A stretch of DNA of 61,416 bases from Priapulus caudatus (lineage: Eukaryota; Priapulida; Priapulimorpha; Priapulimorphida; Priapulidae). Positions within the stretch are counted from its first letter, which is position 1. Each line of letters begins with the position of its first letter. The notes under the pieces were generated by a model. The model did not search any database and had not been told where the DNA came from. It saw only the letters and a program-made list of their open reading frames with translations. The stretch lies in NCBI RefSeq assembly GCF_000485595.1, contig NW_014577258.1:46478-107893 (forward strand), in the 5' to 3' direction. A program made the position numbers and the translations under genes. Positions 1 through 14,000 of the stretch are shown here, one piece after another.

Positions 1-2450
1 GAGCATTTCAGTCTTCAATTCTTTATTGTAGCTTCCATGAACTGAATGATGTGTTTGCATACGGATAGATTCTCATGGCTGCAAATTCCAGGAATCTGGG
101 TTACTGTCGAAGGCTTTCTTATTAATCAATTCATACGCCCATTCCGTAGGTTCCTGCTGAGCTTTTTGTCCATGGCTCGTCATATTATGTTTCCTAGATG
201 AGAATTAACAGTTGTCTTTGCACCTCTAGATCGCTCTATCTTACCAAGTCTTTTCTGCTCATCTGTGTAGGTATGCGCTCTTCTGTTAAGTGATTGTATC
301 GGAGGCGGTTGCTAATTGCAGCATGGTTGAGGCAGGCAAGTGATTTGGTCGATAGTCTTGGTTCTTTTGTATTCGTTGCCTTTTGAAAGAGGGAAAGTTG
401 ATTCCTGATGTCAAATCCATCTTATGGGTGCTATTGCTTAGGGTCCGTTGATGATGTCATTCCAAGGCCCTGGTTAAGTGTATATGGGGAGTGTGCCACT
501 TAAATTTGGCTTAATCTCAGAAGTTGTGCCAGTTGTCTGGGCAGAGAGACTTTTTCCAGTTTATGGTGTTCCGCTTGGATGGGCCTGCTGTACCTCAACC
601 ATCATTGTAATTGTCAAGTCCATAACATCCATTTGCTACAATTCTGGAATGCTTTCTCCTGCTTTGTTTGATCCCAATGGCTTTGGATTGTGTCTGTGAC
701 AACTTTCCAGATAATTCCTCACGCCAGAATTGATTAACGAGTCGCTGTTGAGATGTGGAGTGTTCCTGATGGTGATTTTGCTGCTCGTTGAGGATGCGGT
801 AGAATTTGTATGGGCATTATTCATGAAGAGCTATATTTATGTAGTAGTGGCTCACTCCGCTTAGTTAATAACCTTTACCACCTCGTGAGCTTCGGCCTGT
901 TAGTTCCATCTTTAATTGCTGTTGCGAAGCTTCGGGTCGATATGGCTTATTTCCCTTCTTCGCTCTTGCATAAGATTTTGCTCCTGGCCTGGGCATGTAT
1001 CTTGCTTGTTGGTGAGCACTTTTTTATTTTTCGCTAAGATTGAGAGGTCCTTGCGATGGTTTCAATTTTGTTCTGATTTTCTTACTTCCATGTTGGTTTC
1101 TTATGTGGGCTTTGATAACTTTCTCTTTTTGCGACTTCTCTTTTTGAACTTGTGTGTGTGTCGTGAGTCTCTCTGCTCGCAATAAAACAGCAGGCATTCG
1201 CGTACATTATTCATTTGAGGTCGGGTTTTACTGATTAGGTTTAGAAGGTTATCTTGTATGATAATTGGTGAGGCTTGATTTGCAGCTTGAATATCGTGCG
1301 TATATGCCTTGGGTTGTTGGAAGCATGAATCTTTTTCAGTGTTTCTGCGTTTTACTCCAGGGGGATTGGCCTGGAGTTTCAACGTTAGTTGAAGAAAGTT
1401 CGATCTTCCATATCCAATAACTGATTCATCTCATGTTGGTATCCGTATTTGCTGCTGGTGTTTTTTCAGCCTCGGGGCTGCTGGGGTTGTAAGTCTTCAG
1501 GTTGTTCAGTGGGGAAAGTTGTTGGATTGCTGATTGCCATTATTTTGCTTTCGGACAAGACTGGCCACTATCTGCTCAGAGTTAGTGCCGTGAGCTTCTT
1601 GTTCTTAATCCACCTCTCTGGTATATTAGCAAGATGCTAATTTGAGTATTGGTGTAGCTGTTTATATAAATCATAGATGTTGGATTCCGCCTCGCCAGCA
1701 TTCGTGTATTGTTCCTTGTACTACCCCGCCATCAGTTGTTGTTTCTCTTTGGGCAAATAAAATGGGAACACATCACCCTTGTATTGATCTATGTACCACT
1801 GGTTTCTTTGTTTTTCTGTTGGTTATTACTGCGTTTATGGGACTGTGCCTACGTGTTGTTAATTGCTGGCTTCAGTTAGGCCAATCTTGAATTTGGGACC
1901 TCCGTTCTGGTGCTATCTGAAGCGGCTGTTTAAGGTGCCCGGACTCACATAACTCGATTTCACTCATGCTTGTCGGTCGATTCACTGGAATGGGACGCGC
2001 TCCTTCGTGACCCGCGCGGACGATCGATGCGTATGACATTTCGTATGGCTTATTCGTCATGGGTATGATATTTACTAGTTATAAAAATCATATTATAGGT
2101 GCAACTTTCCTAGACATCAAGGGCACGTCCATACGTTCGCTTGGACCATAAATGTCGCAACGTTTATAAGGATGTATTGCTCCTCCAGACGAGAGCGGTA
2201 TTTTTTTATCGAGACCCAACCATCATCTAGGCGGTTTGCCGTTACAAGGGCTAAAGAGTCCCCTTACTACCCATGAGACGACTTGCCCCCATTCGGACGC
2301 CAAACCGAACTTCAAAAGGTCTCGGAGAGAGATAAACAGTACTACCCCCTGCTCAAGGGTGGCACCTGGATCATAGGGTTATTGTGACCAAACGTAGTAA
2401 ACTCAATTCTCACGTATATTAGAGGACTGCGCAACTAACACACGATGCAC
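1..2450 (-). mobile_element. Degraded inverted copy of the RLE non-LTR retrotransposon
   Basis: The minus strand repeats the retrotransposon found at 13460-16027. Bases 1-300 encode reverse-transcriptase palm sequence, including a KKAFDS block that corresponds to RT motif A; this part is hidden by Ns in the other copy. Bases 636-824 match the region before the RT fingers (KPLGSNK shared). Bases 1872-2060 match the N-terminal segment (MTNKP shared), and 2100-2430 match the 5' untranslated part. Frames are broken throughout. The element's 3' third is missing because the window starts inside it. Confidence 0.8.
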
Positions 2451-5400
2451 AGGTTTAAAGTCATAAGCCAGGGAACCAATCTTATTATCTCACTTTATTT
2501 TCTTCTTATTATTATTTATACCACTAATAATATATTATTATTTAATTAACTCATTATATAATATAGTTATTGCTTTATAATACATTTGATTTATCTATTT
2601 ACATCATTATTGTTCTAATACATCATGCGATACATCCATCATCATTCATCATCATCAATTCACATACATTACTAGTGTTTGTTATTGATCTCATTCAATA
2701 ATGTGGAGCCACGGCTACTATTCACAGAAAAGGTTTAATCTCATTGTTATGGTGTGATAAACTCTCAGCGACTGAGAAACGACCACCTTCACACGAATTT
2801 GCGCGAAGACGGCTAGACGCATAGAATCAGTAGATAGACATCATCGCACAGACGTATAAGCCTCTCTCCTGGATCGTGTAGTTAGAGCTGTATATACGCT
2901 CTTCCCATCACAAATATCAGAATCGCTCCGTTCGGCTTTCACGAATCGTGTATTTGATTACGTTGTGTTATTACGAATCCCTCTAAACTTCAACCACGCT
3001 GAGACAAGAGGGCAGTGACACGTTTGCAAAACACCATAGCTAAAATTAGAAAGCTACTACCTGTCGGTATTCCCATGTAAAAATATTAAACTATGTGCCA
3101 ATACTCGAAAAAACAGTGCCTACTATTAAAACGTGATTCGATATGGCCGGCTCACAACTAAATCTATGGCATAATACAATCACCGAACAGTTTGGACGTC
3201 GTTAACACGGTGCGAGTGCTGTGTTCTGGTTTCATTATATTCAGTTATTACCCTATTTAAATCAAAGTATAGATACATGATTTGCACACGGTCATGGTCG
3301 ATAGCGTTTGTGCTAGGTAAGCTAAGCTCACAGACGGGTTAAAGTTCTGTGTGTTGTTGTAGGGGGCCCGCTGATCAAGAGTCTTCCCTGGGCTGTTGCA
3401 TCGCATAGATACAGTGTTCGAGGACTACAGAGACCGTGCGCAGCGGCGCGTTCCCTACCATGATGTTACTTACCATGACCAGACGAACGACGACCAGGTC
3501 TGACTGGTACCCACTCTTCCCATCTCTCCCATCGCTCCCATCGCTACTGTTCACTGGCGGCATTTCATCACGCATCGTTTAGCTCTGGGACTTGGGCATC
3601 ACAAGGATTAAGCCTTACATGAGAATATGTCATCTGTAGATCATATCCAACGCCTACATGATTATTATAACGGGTCAATGACTGCCTACAACCTAATTAA
3701 ATAATTTCTTTTTTTTTTATAAAAAAGATATTAATATAAATCACCATTTATCGTACAATCTAAATTCAAATAAATTATTGATTAATTGGCACTGTAATAC
3801 ATGCCAAGTCACAAGTATGCAGCGCACCCGCCATACGAAAGCTATGATAGAAACTAATGTGGAATACAATAGTAAAATCACAGCTAAACGCGCGTCTTGA
3901 TACGCTAGCCGCTAAACTGCTCACGTTCCATACGTCCCCGACGGACAGTTACTTGGCGTAATTATGATTGTTGAAATATATTAACCATGTTGGGCTATTA
4001 TATTAATGAATTTATCTTATACAATCATTCAAGGAAACACAGGTCTAATCTATGTGTCCACAAAAAACACCAATCCAGTATCATATTACTCTATATGTGA
4101 TATCATTAATTATTTCCATGTCTGCCATACACACCACCACTCACACCGTAGTTGGTACAGAGCATGCATCGGTCAAATCGTTTTGCCAGCCTACCAAACT
4201 GAGAAACTTTGGATCGAACGTTCGGACCGCCTCCGCTGTGTTTGCATATATGCGGACAGAGGCTATGATCGCGCGGGTATCGACATTAGATTATCTCTGA
4301 AACACGACGCAGAAGACGTTCAGGACTCCTGCTTTACGACTACAAACGACAATCGGCGTCGAATAGAACGTGGTAGCGTGCATGTACACCTAATGTTTGC
4401 TAGTATTCGTCATCGTGCAACTACCTAAAAATTGTCTCAAATTGTCGGTTACTCAGGAATTTACTCGAAGGGTTAGTTGTGATTATTCGAACTAGATAGT
4501 GTGAAGAGGGACTACAGTTTTTAACCATTAGACACTGATTACGAATAATATTCGATACGTTGGTACGTTTTTGCATCAGACAAGAGTGTCTATCCCTTAC
4601 TTATGCATGTGATGCTTGTGGTATTTTGTTATTATTATTTATGTTAGGATAGCAGGAATGTTGATATATATGTTTGATTGTTGTTGATTGTTGTTGCTTT
4701 CTTGGTGTCTTCTTCTTCTTCTTACACTGAGTTGTATTGGTTGTTTGGGGTGTGTGTTCATGTTTTGCTTGTTCTTGTTGTTTTGTTGTTGATACTATTT
4801 GGCTACCTCAGCTAATACTATAGAGTGATGATTACTGTTAAAATACTATAGACTGAAGATATTATTACCGTAATGTATTCGAGTCATTTGACCTTAGTAA
4901 TAACCACGCCGATTTTAAAAATATGCGGGTAACAAAAACTCTAAGTTTATCGATTCCGTTTAAAAGGGGAAAATACGAGAGCAACGTTCGGCTGATGTGT
5001 CATTTGCTGATTGCAGCGCCCCGGGCACGGATGCAAGGGAGATCTCGTGACAACTGACCTTGCTAAAGCCTAACTCGGTCGCGCCGCACGTAGGGGACCT
5101 CGCACTCACGTGGGGGGTCGACAACAATCGACGGGCTATGTTGGTTCGACACGCGGCCCTAGCAGCTCATCGCTGTAAACGAAGAAGAACCGGCACAGGA
5201 AGATACGCCCTCTCACTCGTTGCACTACCGTTCCGACTCAGGTGCAATTCGCCTCCCGTTGGCAAACTGACGTCTCCGTAGATCGTGGCGGTACGGGTCC
5301 TTCAATACCACTCAAAATGTACGCTCCAGGGAATATTTTAAAATATCAGATGTTCAACGACTAGATTTAGTCATTTATTCAGATCAAGAGTATAATTACG

Positions 5401-7865
5401 ACCTTAAACGATAAGAAGAGAAAATGGTGTCATCCGTTTGTTGTTTGCAGTTTTATGCGATCTGGATGAACGAAATCCACGGAAATGCAGTTTAACACAC
5501 ACTTTTACGAAATATTATACACACTTATTTTTCGACGATACATACTTTCAGAACGGACTGTTTTCCGAGGTGCTTCACAACAGATGGGAACAGTTGTCTA
5601 TGGATCGTACGTTACGTGGAGTTGGGAAAGGAGTTGCGCCTTACTCGGGACTATGAGATATCCGCGCCGCACAGGTAGCAGGAGTGACGAGACAGGGTAA
5701 AGTGCCCAAAGGTCAAAAGAGCGTGTAGCGGAACCACTTGAGCAACGGTCGCCGGATGTAAAGGACAGGCGGCCAGCACTCTTGTGATTGGGTGTTGTGT
5801 GGGCTGTGTGGCCGTGTGTTGTACGAGCGTGCGTGCGTGCGGTGCGTGCAAGTTGCGTGCGTGCGTGCGTTAGCGGTGTGGTGTTGTTGTATGCAGTGCG
5901 TGCGTGGCGTTCGTGCTCGTGCGTAGCGTTGCGTGGTTGCGGTGTCGTCGTTTACTTCTTAACGATGTGTGCTTGCCAGAAGTTCGGACGAGGCAAGACT
6001 CGAGGAGTGACGAGCTGCGCAGTGCTTGAGCAGGTCACAGGGGGAGGATCTATAGTTGCAGTCGACTGATTACACGCACTTATGTCGACCCTCCTGGGAC
6101 TCTTTCACATTTACATGATGGATCAGCAACAATGATAGAGATACCTGACCAGCACGTTTGCACAAAAAATATATCACACATCGTCCGGATTTTAGCACAA
6201 GTTCTTGCCTAGCCCTTTTTCCAGCACCAGCATGGCGCTCCTGAGGTGATTCATGTTCAGAAACATTTGGTGAGGAAAAGAACATAGGGAGTGATCGGAC
6301 CGACTCTATTGAGATTGGCGTTACTAATAGCGGGAACGGCCAAGTCCAACACGCAAATGGCATGCGCTCTAAGTCACGAGCGCATTCTCAACGCGCACAG
6401 TACGCACGACTGTTATGATACCAGCGCTTGACATGCCCAGTATAGTCGTGGCACTTCCATAGATGAGCTGCACAAGTCGTCTATTAGCTAGACACGGGGC
6501 AAGTGTTGGCTCACCTCGCAACGGTTAATCGAGCTCGATATACTAGTGATGAAAAAACGAATTGATAGATAAACTTCAGGAATTTTCACTCAACACGTTA
6601 ATTATAATTTATAGATGTTACTGGAGATATAGGTATTAGGGTTTAATTTATTCTTATTACGGTCATAATTTGCGATATGGAGATTAATGCTACGGTGCTG
6701 GTGAATATATATAAATATTTTAATAAGTTTGATATCCAAGTTCATATCTCAATCAGGTATCGCATGCTTGAATGCATTATACCATGCTCCAACGCACTGA
6801 TAAATCGTGTTGGTGATTGGATTTTCATAAGCATTATTATCACAGTCGCTCCAAATGAATTGACTTAAAACACAAACATCTAACTATGTTCTCCACACGC
6901 CTGTCACCATCTGCCTGCTCTTCATAGTAGAAACTCCTATCTTACACCGACTTCTCACCCTCCATTTATTATGTACTTACACTATATTATGTAAACAATA
7001 TGTATATCAGGGAAATGGGCAACATACAGCTTGTCCTTATATCAGAACAGGTGTCTATTATATTCACGGACGGTTTTCACGTGTAACTGCCACTCAAGGG
7101 ACCCCCCCCCCAAAGTCTCTTTTATAGACTCATAATTACATGTTTTATACAAGTTTGACTACATATAATTATACTATTGTATACAAGTGTTCATGGATTT
7201 TAGATATCACCTTGGAAATCGCTAACTCCGTTTACACGGAGTATGACGTCGCTCTACGTGCGACGAAACGTCGGCCGGTGCTGAGACTGTACAGCCGCCG
7301 GTGCACTCAAGCACGCTGGAGTCAGGTGAGACCAGTCTATATTTACGTTAGGGAAAAAACAGTCTATATTTAGCGTTATTTTAAAGCCTATAGATTACGT
7401 TCTACCAACCGATGACAGCGTGTAGGAGTGTATTGTAGTGTGTGTTGTGTGTGTGTGTTGTGTGTGTGTGTGTGTTGTTGTGTGTGTGTGGATGTGATGT
7501 GTGTGTGGTGGGTGTGTGTGTGTTGTGCGTGCGTGAGTGCGCGTTGCGTGTGTGTGAGAAGGACGTCCTACTGGCCATGGCGACGAAAGCCCGCGGGCAT
7601 TAGATGCGTTTTAACTTCAGGTCGTCCTCTCGGTCGTTTACATTAGGAAAGGTGTATCGCCATTACTAACTACTGAATCTAGAATAATCTGATGAAATGG
7701 TTTTACGCACCATCAATGGAATTTTTTCTCCCAACACACTCGCTCTCGAAACTTCGCACGTTAATCTTATAAATTCCCTTTTCCTCGATGTCTACGCGAA
7801 AATTTTTCCGCGTCTCCTCATGCTTACGTATAACAGATCTATTATTATTTATTATTATTATTAGT
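2450..7865 (+). pseudogene. Degraded inverted copy of FN3-2 to FN3-4 exons and introns
   Basis: Remnants of seven FN3 exons occur in plus orientation in the order FN3-2a (2788-2877), 2b (3357-3510), 2c (4165-4390), 3a (5011-5165), 3b (5570-5740), 4a (6213-6365), 4b (7203-7327). This is the same order as in the minus-strand gene. Each is interrupted by small indels and stops. The 5' part of 4b still ends with the CAG/GTGAGACC donor, and 2a keeps the TGGATC/GTG donor context. This is either a decayed duplicate or a raw long-read version of the same locus. Confidence 0.75.
7436..7552. repeat. (GT)n-rich microsatellite
   Basis: This is a GT-rich simple repeat with interspersed TT and GC steps. 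It pairs with the (CACG)n tract at 9840-9895 in the right arm. The reading frames through it are cysteine/valine low complexity and not genes. Confidence 0.9.
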
Positions 7866-7917
7866 TTATTATTATTTAAATTAAGTCTGTATTGCATTTA
7901 ATCAAATACAAGTAAAA

Positions 7918-7992
7918 AGGGATCTGTATAAGTAAAGCTATCTGTATAAGTAAAGGGATCTGTATAAGTAAAGCATCTGTATATCTAAAGGG
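7918..7992. repeat. About 20-bp tandem repeat, 4 copies
   Basis: The unit is close to ATCTGTATAAGTAAAG and repeats four times just before the acceptor of the FN3-5a exon. It is not present in the right arm, so it belongs to the unique spacer. Confidence 0.8.
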
Positions 7993-8035
7993 GGTTTGTA
8001 AGCACGCGCTTCTCTGCTTGCCATACGTAGTGCAG

Positions 8036-8184
8036 CTGAACCGGACGCGGTCAAGGCTGTATCGGTCACGTCAAGGACACTGACCGTCGTCTGGCAGAAG
8101 CCGTCGCCATCTCTCGGCAACATCGTACAGTACGAGGTGCACTACTGGAAGAGCGGCAGCCGCAACACGCGCAGCGCTGACATG
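8036..8184 (+). CDS. FN3-5 domain, first-half exon
   Basis: The acceptor is TAGTGCAG and the donor is ATG/GTGAGC. The length of 149 bases gives a phase 1 to 0 exon, identical to the first-half exons of FN3-1, -3 and -4. The translation has FN3 strands A-C': an initial EPDAVKAV, then [10 protein letters not shown] (the conserved Trp), then [13 protein letters not shown] phase-1 end at FN3-4b (10008) would join it correctly. It lies on the plus strand, opposite to the rest of the good exons but collinear with the degraded left arm. This suggests the spacer contig is oriented with the left arm. Confidence 0.8.
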
Positions 8185-9256
8185 GTGAGCCGAGCGACGG
8201 AGAGTGTAACTATAGCTTGACAGGGTCTATGTCCCCCAGGCAGGTACTGCCGGAACGTACCCTGGGTACGGTATGCTGATATGTGGTTATCGTTAGGGTT
8301 TAAGGTCTTAGGGGTTAGGGCGGAAAGGCGCACTCCCATAGATCGTTAGTGAGGTAGGGCTGTGAGGAACGGTCCGGCATATTAGGCATATACCCTGGGG
8401 GACATAGACCCTCTCAGCGTAACTATAACGTCTATTCTATGCTCTATAGAATTTACTAAGTGTTTGATACGTACATATAACAATATATATATATATATAT
8501 ATATTGTTATATATACATAAGAATAATGCAAAAAAAATCCTGTAATCTAAATTCCATTCCAATGAAATCATTCAATAATATGTTATTAATGTGCGTATAG
8601 TGATAACTCAATATTTACCAATCATAGCTCCACTTCTCCGCTCAGTACTTAGGTCTACGTTATATGATTGTCTTCTAATTGGCTAGAGAGTCACGTGACA
8701 GGACGATGGAAGCGTGCAATTGGCTACGGCGAGCTGAACGTGACTGTGACCGACCCAGCTTCCAACAGCAGCAGCATTTCCCTCGTCGATCTCATACCTT
8801 ACACACAGTACATCATACAGGTAACGTCCCTGCTCCATACGCACGTACGCACGCACGCACATACATGCACGCGCACACGCACGCACACACACACATGCAC
8901 GTACGAATGCACCCACGCACTTACACGCACGCACACATGCACGCGCGAATGTACTCACATGCACTGGCACGCACATGCACACTCATGCACGCACGAACGC
9001 AGCCATGAACGCACGCACGCACGCAAGCACAGATCTGTGTTCTATAGAGACTATCCTATGGGGTCTATGCCTCCACTTCACACACGGTGTAGGGGGAATA
9101 GATCTGTGTCTCATGTAGACTGTCCATGCCTACCTTTAAACACGCGGGGGTAGTGGCAGTGGATCCGTGTTCCATAGAGGCGGCCCAGGCCTCCACTTCA
9201 CACACGGTGTAGTGGCAGTAGATCTGTGTCTCACTGAGACGGTCAAATGCCTCCCC

Positions 9257-9301
<45 letters not shown>

Positions 9302-9861
9302 CTTTGGTGTTAGGAAGGTTTGTTACTTGCAGGTGTTTGCGTGGTCAAACAAGGGTCGGGGTCTTCCAAACCAGATCATCACAACCACTGAAGAGAGACA
9401 CACGTCTCACCACCCTTTCTTATCATCTCTAAACTCACCGATGAATACATTAATAATAATAATAATAATGTGTTATACGTAGCACGAGGAGACGCGGAAA
9501 AATTTCGCTAGCATCGAGGAAAGGAATTATCAAGATGAACGTGCGAAGTTTCGAGAAGCAAAGTGTTGGGAGAAAAGATTCATTGATGGTGCCGTAAAAC
9601 CATTTCAATCGCCATTACTGTGAAAGTCTGCATACTACACCATTTCTTTTACGTAGATCACGCCTTTCTCTGGGATGTCTGGAAATTTTCCAGAAACGCA
9701 ACTTTTTTCAGATTATTCTAGATTTAGTAGTTAGTATGGCGAGACAACCTCCCTAATGTAAACGACCGAGGAGGACGACCTGAAGTAAAAAGTAATCTAT
9801 GCGCGGCTTTGTCGCCATGGCCAGTAGCGACGTCTTTCTCACACACACGCACGCACGCGCA

Positions 9862-9893
<32 letters not shown>

Positions 9894-10964
9894 CTCCTAC
9901 AGTGTCATCGGTGTAGAACGTAATTATAGGCTTTAATAACGTAAATATGGACTGTTTTCTAACGTAATTATAGACTGTTTTCTAACGTAATTATAGACTG
10001 GTCTCACCTGACTCCAGCGTGCTGAAGTGCACCGGCGGGCTGTACAGTCCAGCACCGGCGACGGTTCTCGCACGTAGAGCGACGTCATACTCCGTGTACG
10101 GAGTTAGCGATTTCAGGTGAATCTAAAATCATGAACACTTGTATACAATAGTATATATATATATGTAGTCAAACTTGTATAAACATGTAATTATATCACT
10201 TGAACAGTTTCTGTCTATAAAAGACACTTTGGGTGGGGGGGGGGGGTCCTTGAGTGGCAGTTACACGGTGAAACCTCCTTCATATAATAGACACCTGTCT
10301 ATAAAGGACACTTTTGCCATTTCCCTGATATACATATTGTTTACATAATATAGTGTAGTACATAATAAATAGTAACTGTATATAGTATAGCATACAGTGA
10401 ATAGTATGTGTATACTATGCACGTTATAATGTTAAAGTAATTGACTAATATCATGCTGGATGAATCTCAAGCATGGATGTAATATGCACTTTAAATATAT
10501 ATGACAACCGATTCTCCCGCATGCGTAATAATTACCCCCAGAACACTAATTATTATTTGATTTCTGAATTATTATCATTCGTTTCTCACCTGTCGGTCGT
10601 ACGCGGGCACCTTGCCTGTCTGCTTGACGTTGCCATGGTGATCGGACACGCTGTATTCGTACTGCGTGAGCATGCCGTTTGAGCGCAGGCATTCTATTGG
10701 CTCCCAACCAACGTCTATGTTCTTCTCACCAATGTTCCTGAACATGATCACCTCAGGAGCGCCATCTGGTGCTGAAAAGGGTAGGAAAATGTCTAAACCG
10801 ACGATGTTTTGTGACGTGTGCAGGTATTTTATGTGTGTTTGAATATAATCAGGGGTCGACATAATCGTGTAATGATCGTACATAACACGCCTGTACGCAA
10901 GCACTGCGAGTGCGAGTCTGCCTGCGAACTTGCAAGCACACGTGGTTAAGAAGAGTAACACACA

Positions 10965-11057
<93 letters not shown>

Positions 11058-14000
11058 CAACACAAATCGTCGCCCTTCTCTCCGGTACCTGCTTCAAGTG
11101 TTCGCACACGCTTCTTGACCTTTGGCCCTTTCCCGCTCGCAGCCTGCACCTGGGCGGATATCTCATAGTCCGAGTAAGGCAGCAACCCTTCCAACTCCAC
11201 GTACGTACGATCCATAGACACTGTCGCCATCTGTGAAGCACCTCGGGAAACAGTCTCGCAGTTCTGAAAAGATGTATCCGAAAAAAAGGTGTATAATATT
11301 CTAAAAGTGTGTGTAAACTGCATTTCTGAATTTCGTTCATCAAGATCGCATAAACTGCACAACAACGATGACAATTTTTCTCTCTATCGTTTAGGGTCGT
11401 ATTATACTTTGATTGAATAAATGACTAAATTGAACATTGATATTTAAATATTCGGTACATGAACGACCACGTCAACGGCATTGCACTGCTAGTATACCTT
11501 GCGGTTCTTTAGGATGTAGGTGACCACATAGCCCGTCATGTTGTCGACCACCACGATGGGAGGGTCCCACGTCACGGCGACGGAGAAGTTAGAAGCAGTT
11601 GTCACCAGATTCTGCACCGTGCCGGGCGCTGTAAAACCATCGCCGAACGTTGCTCTATTTTCCTTACGGATCGTAACTTATTTGTACCGTATTTAAAATC
11701 GCGTGGATTAGTAGCAAAGATGAAAATTACGGTAATAATTATTAGTATTAACAGTATCATCACTAGTAGTAGTAGCAATAGTAGTAGCAACAAAAACAAC
11801 AAGAACAACAAAAACATGAACAACAACAACAACAAAAACATGAACAACAACAACCACAACAACAAGTACAACTAAGTAGAAGAAGAAGAAGAAGAAGAAG
11901 AAGAAGAACAACAACAACAACAACGACAACAATAATAATAATAACAAAAACAACAGCAACAGCAGAAGTAGGATAAATCTGCCTTATTGCAAACGACAAC
12001 GTACGATATTATTGTAATATCTATGGTACTGTTAGGTTTCACATTATTCAATATCACAACTACCTCGAGTAAATTCTGAGAACGAAATTTGAGAAATTTA
12101 GGAATGCAATGAAAATAGCAACATTCAGTGTACATGCACCTACCATTATTCGACGTTGTCGTTTGTAGTCGTACGGAGTCTGACGTCTCCCCTGCGGTCG
12201 TGTTCAGAGATAATCTAATGTCGTACGTCACCCCGGGATCAAGTTCCTCCAGTGTGTAGCTGCAAAACGATGACGATGCATGCTTGTCAACTACGTGTAT
12301 GTGTGTATGGCAGACATGGAAATAAATATGATATAGATATAGATATAGATATGGATGGTGTGGCATAGATTTGTTTTATGATTATTATAGAAATTCATAA
12401 AAAGCCCAACTTGTATATTATTTCAATAATAATTACCAGTAGGGCCTATCATTATGTGATCATTATCAATATTTATTTGTTAATTACGATAAATTATTAT
12501 ATTATACTTATTTTATTAATTATAGTTGTAGGTATACATTAATTATCATTGTTGTAATCACATCATTTTCATTATGATTTGTGAATGCCCAAGTCAGAGC
12601 TAAAGATGCGTGATGAAATCGCAGTGAACAGTAGCGATGGGAGCGATGGGAGCGATGGAGAGTGTTCCAGTCACCTGGTGTGCGTCGCTGGTATGAGAAC
12701 ATTGGTGTAGGGACCGCTCGCACCGGCTCTGTAGTCTAACACGTAGCTCTCGATGCCACACCCCAGGGAAGACTCTGACGGGGCCTACAACACACACACG
12801 CACACAACACGCATGACCGCAACATGTATTATACTCTGATTAAACGTAATAAGTGAAATAATGAAACCAGAACACAGCACCACGTCACTGTTCCGTGGAT
12901 TGTTCTGCAGATATAGCTACCGCACTCGTTAAAGCGCATGTCTATATTGCAAGTTAATATTTACAGGGAATACCACAGGTATACTTTAATAGCTATGTTT
13001 TGCGATTACTGCCCTTGGCTCAGCGTGGTTGAAGTTGAGGGTTCGTATAACAAAGGTACAAATAAACGATCGTGAAACCGAACGGATTCTGAATTTGTGG
13101 AGAGAGCTATAACTATAAACTCACGATCCAGGAGAGGCTTATATCGTGCGATGTCACTCGATCTATCGTCGCTTCGCGCAATCGTGAGGTGTCCTTTCTC
13201 AACGCTGAAAGTTCACACCATAAAGACAACCTCATATATAGCCGTGGCTCACAATATTAATAACAATAACAACAATAGTAATTGATGGATGATGATTGGG
13301 ATGTGAATGATTGCATGTGGATTGTGATTGATGATGACAATTAATAATAATAATAATTAAATAAACAAATTAATAATTAATTAATGGATAATATAATAAT
13401 AATTATATTAATAATAATTAAGAAGAAGTAATAAAGATAAATTTTCGCATATGATTAAACTGCATCCGGTTGTGGAGTCTCAACGTGGGAGAATGAGGTT
13501 ACCCTTTGTCACAACTACCTCCAGGTCACCCTTGAGCAAGGGGTAGTACCTGTTAGCTCTCTCCGAGACCTTGAAGTATCGGGTTGGCGTCCGACGGGGG
13601 CAAGTCTGTCTCATGGGTAGAAGGGACTCTTTAGCCTTGAACGGCAACCCCCTAGAGATGGTGTCTCGATAAAAAATACCGCTCTCGATCTGGAGGAGCA
13701 AACTCCTAATAACTGCGACATTATGGTCCACGAACGTATGGACGTGCCCTGATGTCCAGGAAAGTTTGCCCTAACTATGAGTTAAATAGTAAATATCATA
13801 CCATGACGAATAAGCCAATACGAAAGTCATACCGCATCGATCATCGCGCGGGTCAACAAAGAGCGCGTCCCTCAGTGATCGCCGAACAAACTGAGGTCGA
13901 AAAATCGGTTATTGAGTCGGCAAACCTTAACAGCCAAGCTTCAGATAGCAACCAGACCGAGGTCCAATCTCAAGTTGGCCTAACTGAAGCAGCATTAACA

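Larger units (their letters stand above)
1..7865. repeat. Left arm of a large inverted duplication (degraded)
   Basis: This stretch is a reverse-complement copy of about 9440-16027. Anchors seen by eye: position 1 pairs with about 16027; 2100-2430 with 13480-13760; 2788-2877 with exon 13204-13125; 3357-3510 with exon 12784-12675; 4165-4390 with exon 12259-12144; 5011-5165 with exon 11628-11498; 5450-5740 with 11370-11089; 6213-6365 with exon 10771-10590; 7203-7327 with exon 10122-10008; 7682-7850 with 9610-9460. Divergence is very roughly 15%, rich in one-base insertions and deletions. It looks as high in the FN3 exons as in the introns, so nothing here is a usable coding copy. Confidence 0.85.

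Noticed and set aside
4006-4428. Intact-looking 140-residue plus-strand frame in the left arm
   Set aside because: Mixed-frame relic of FN3-2c; the DIRLSL stretch survives but the rest is shifted.
11602-11999. Leu/Val/Cys-rich possible membrane protein on the minus strand
   Set aside because: It is translation of AAC/AAG/AAT repeats.
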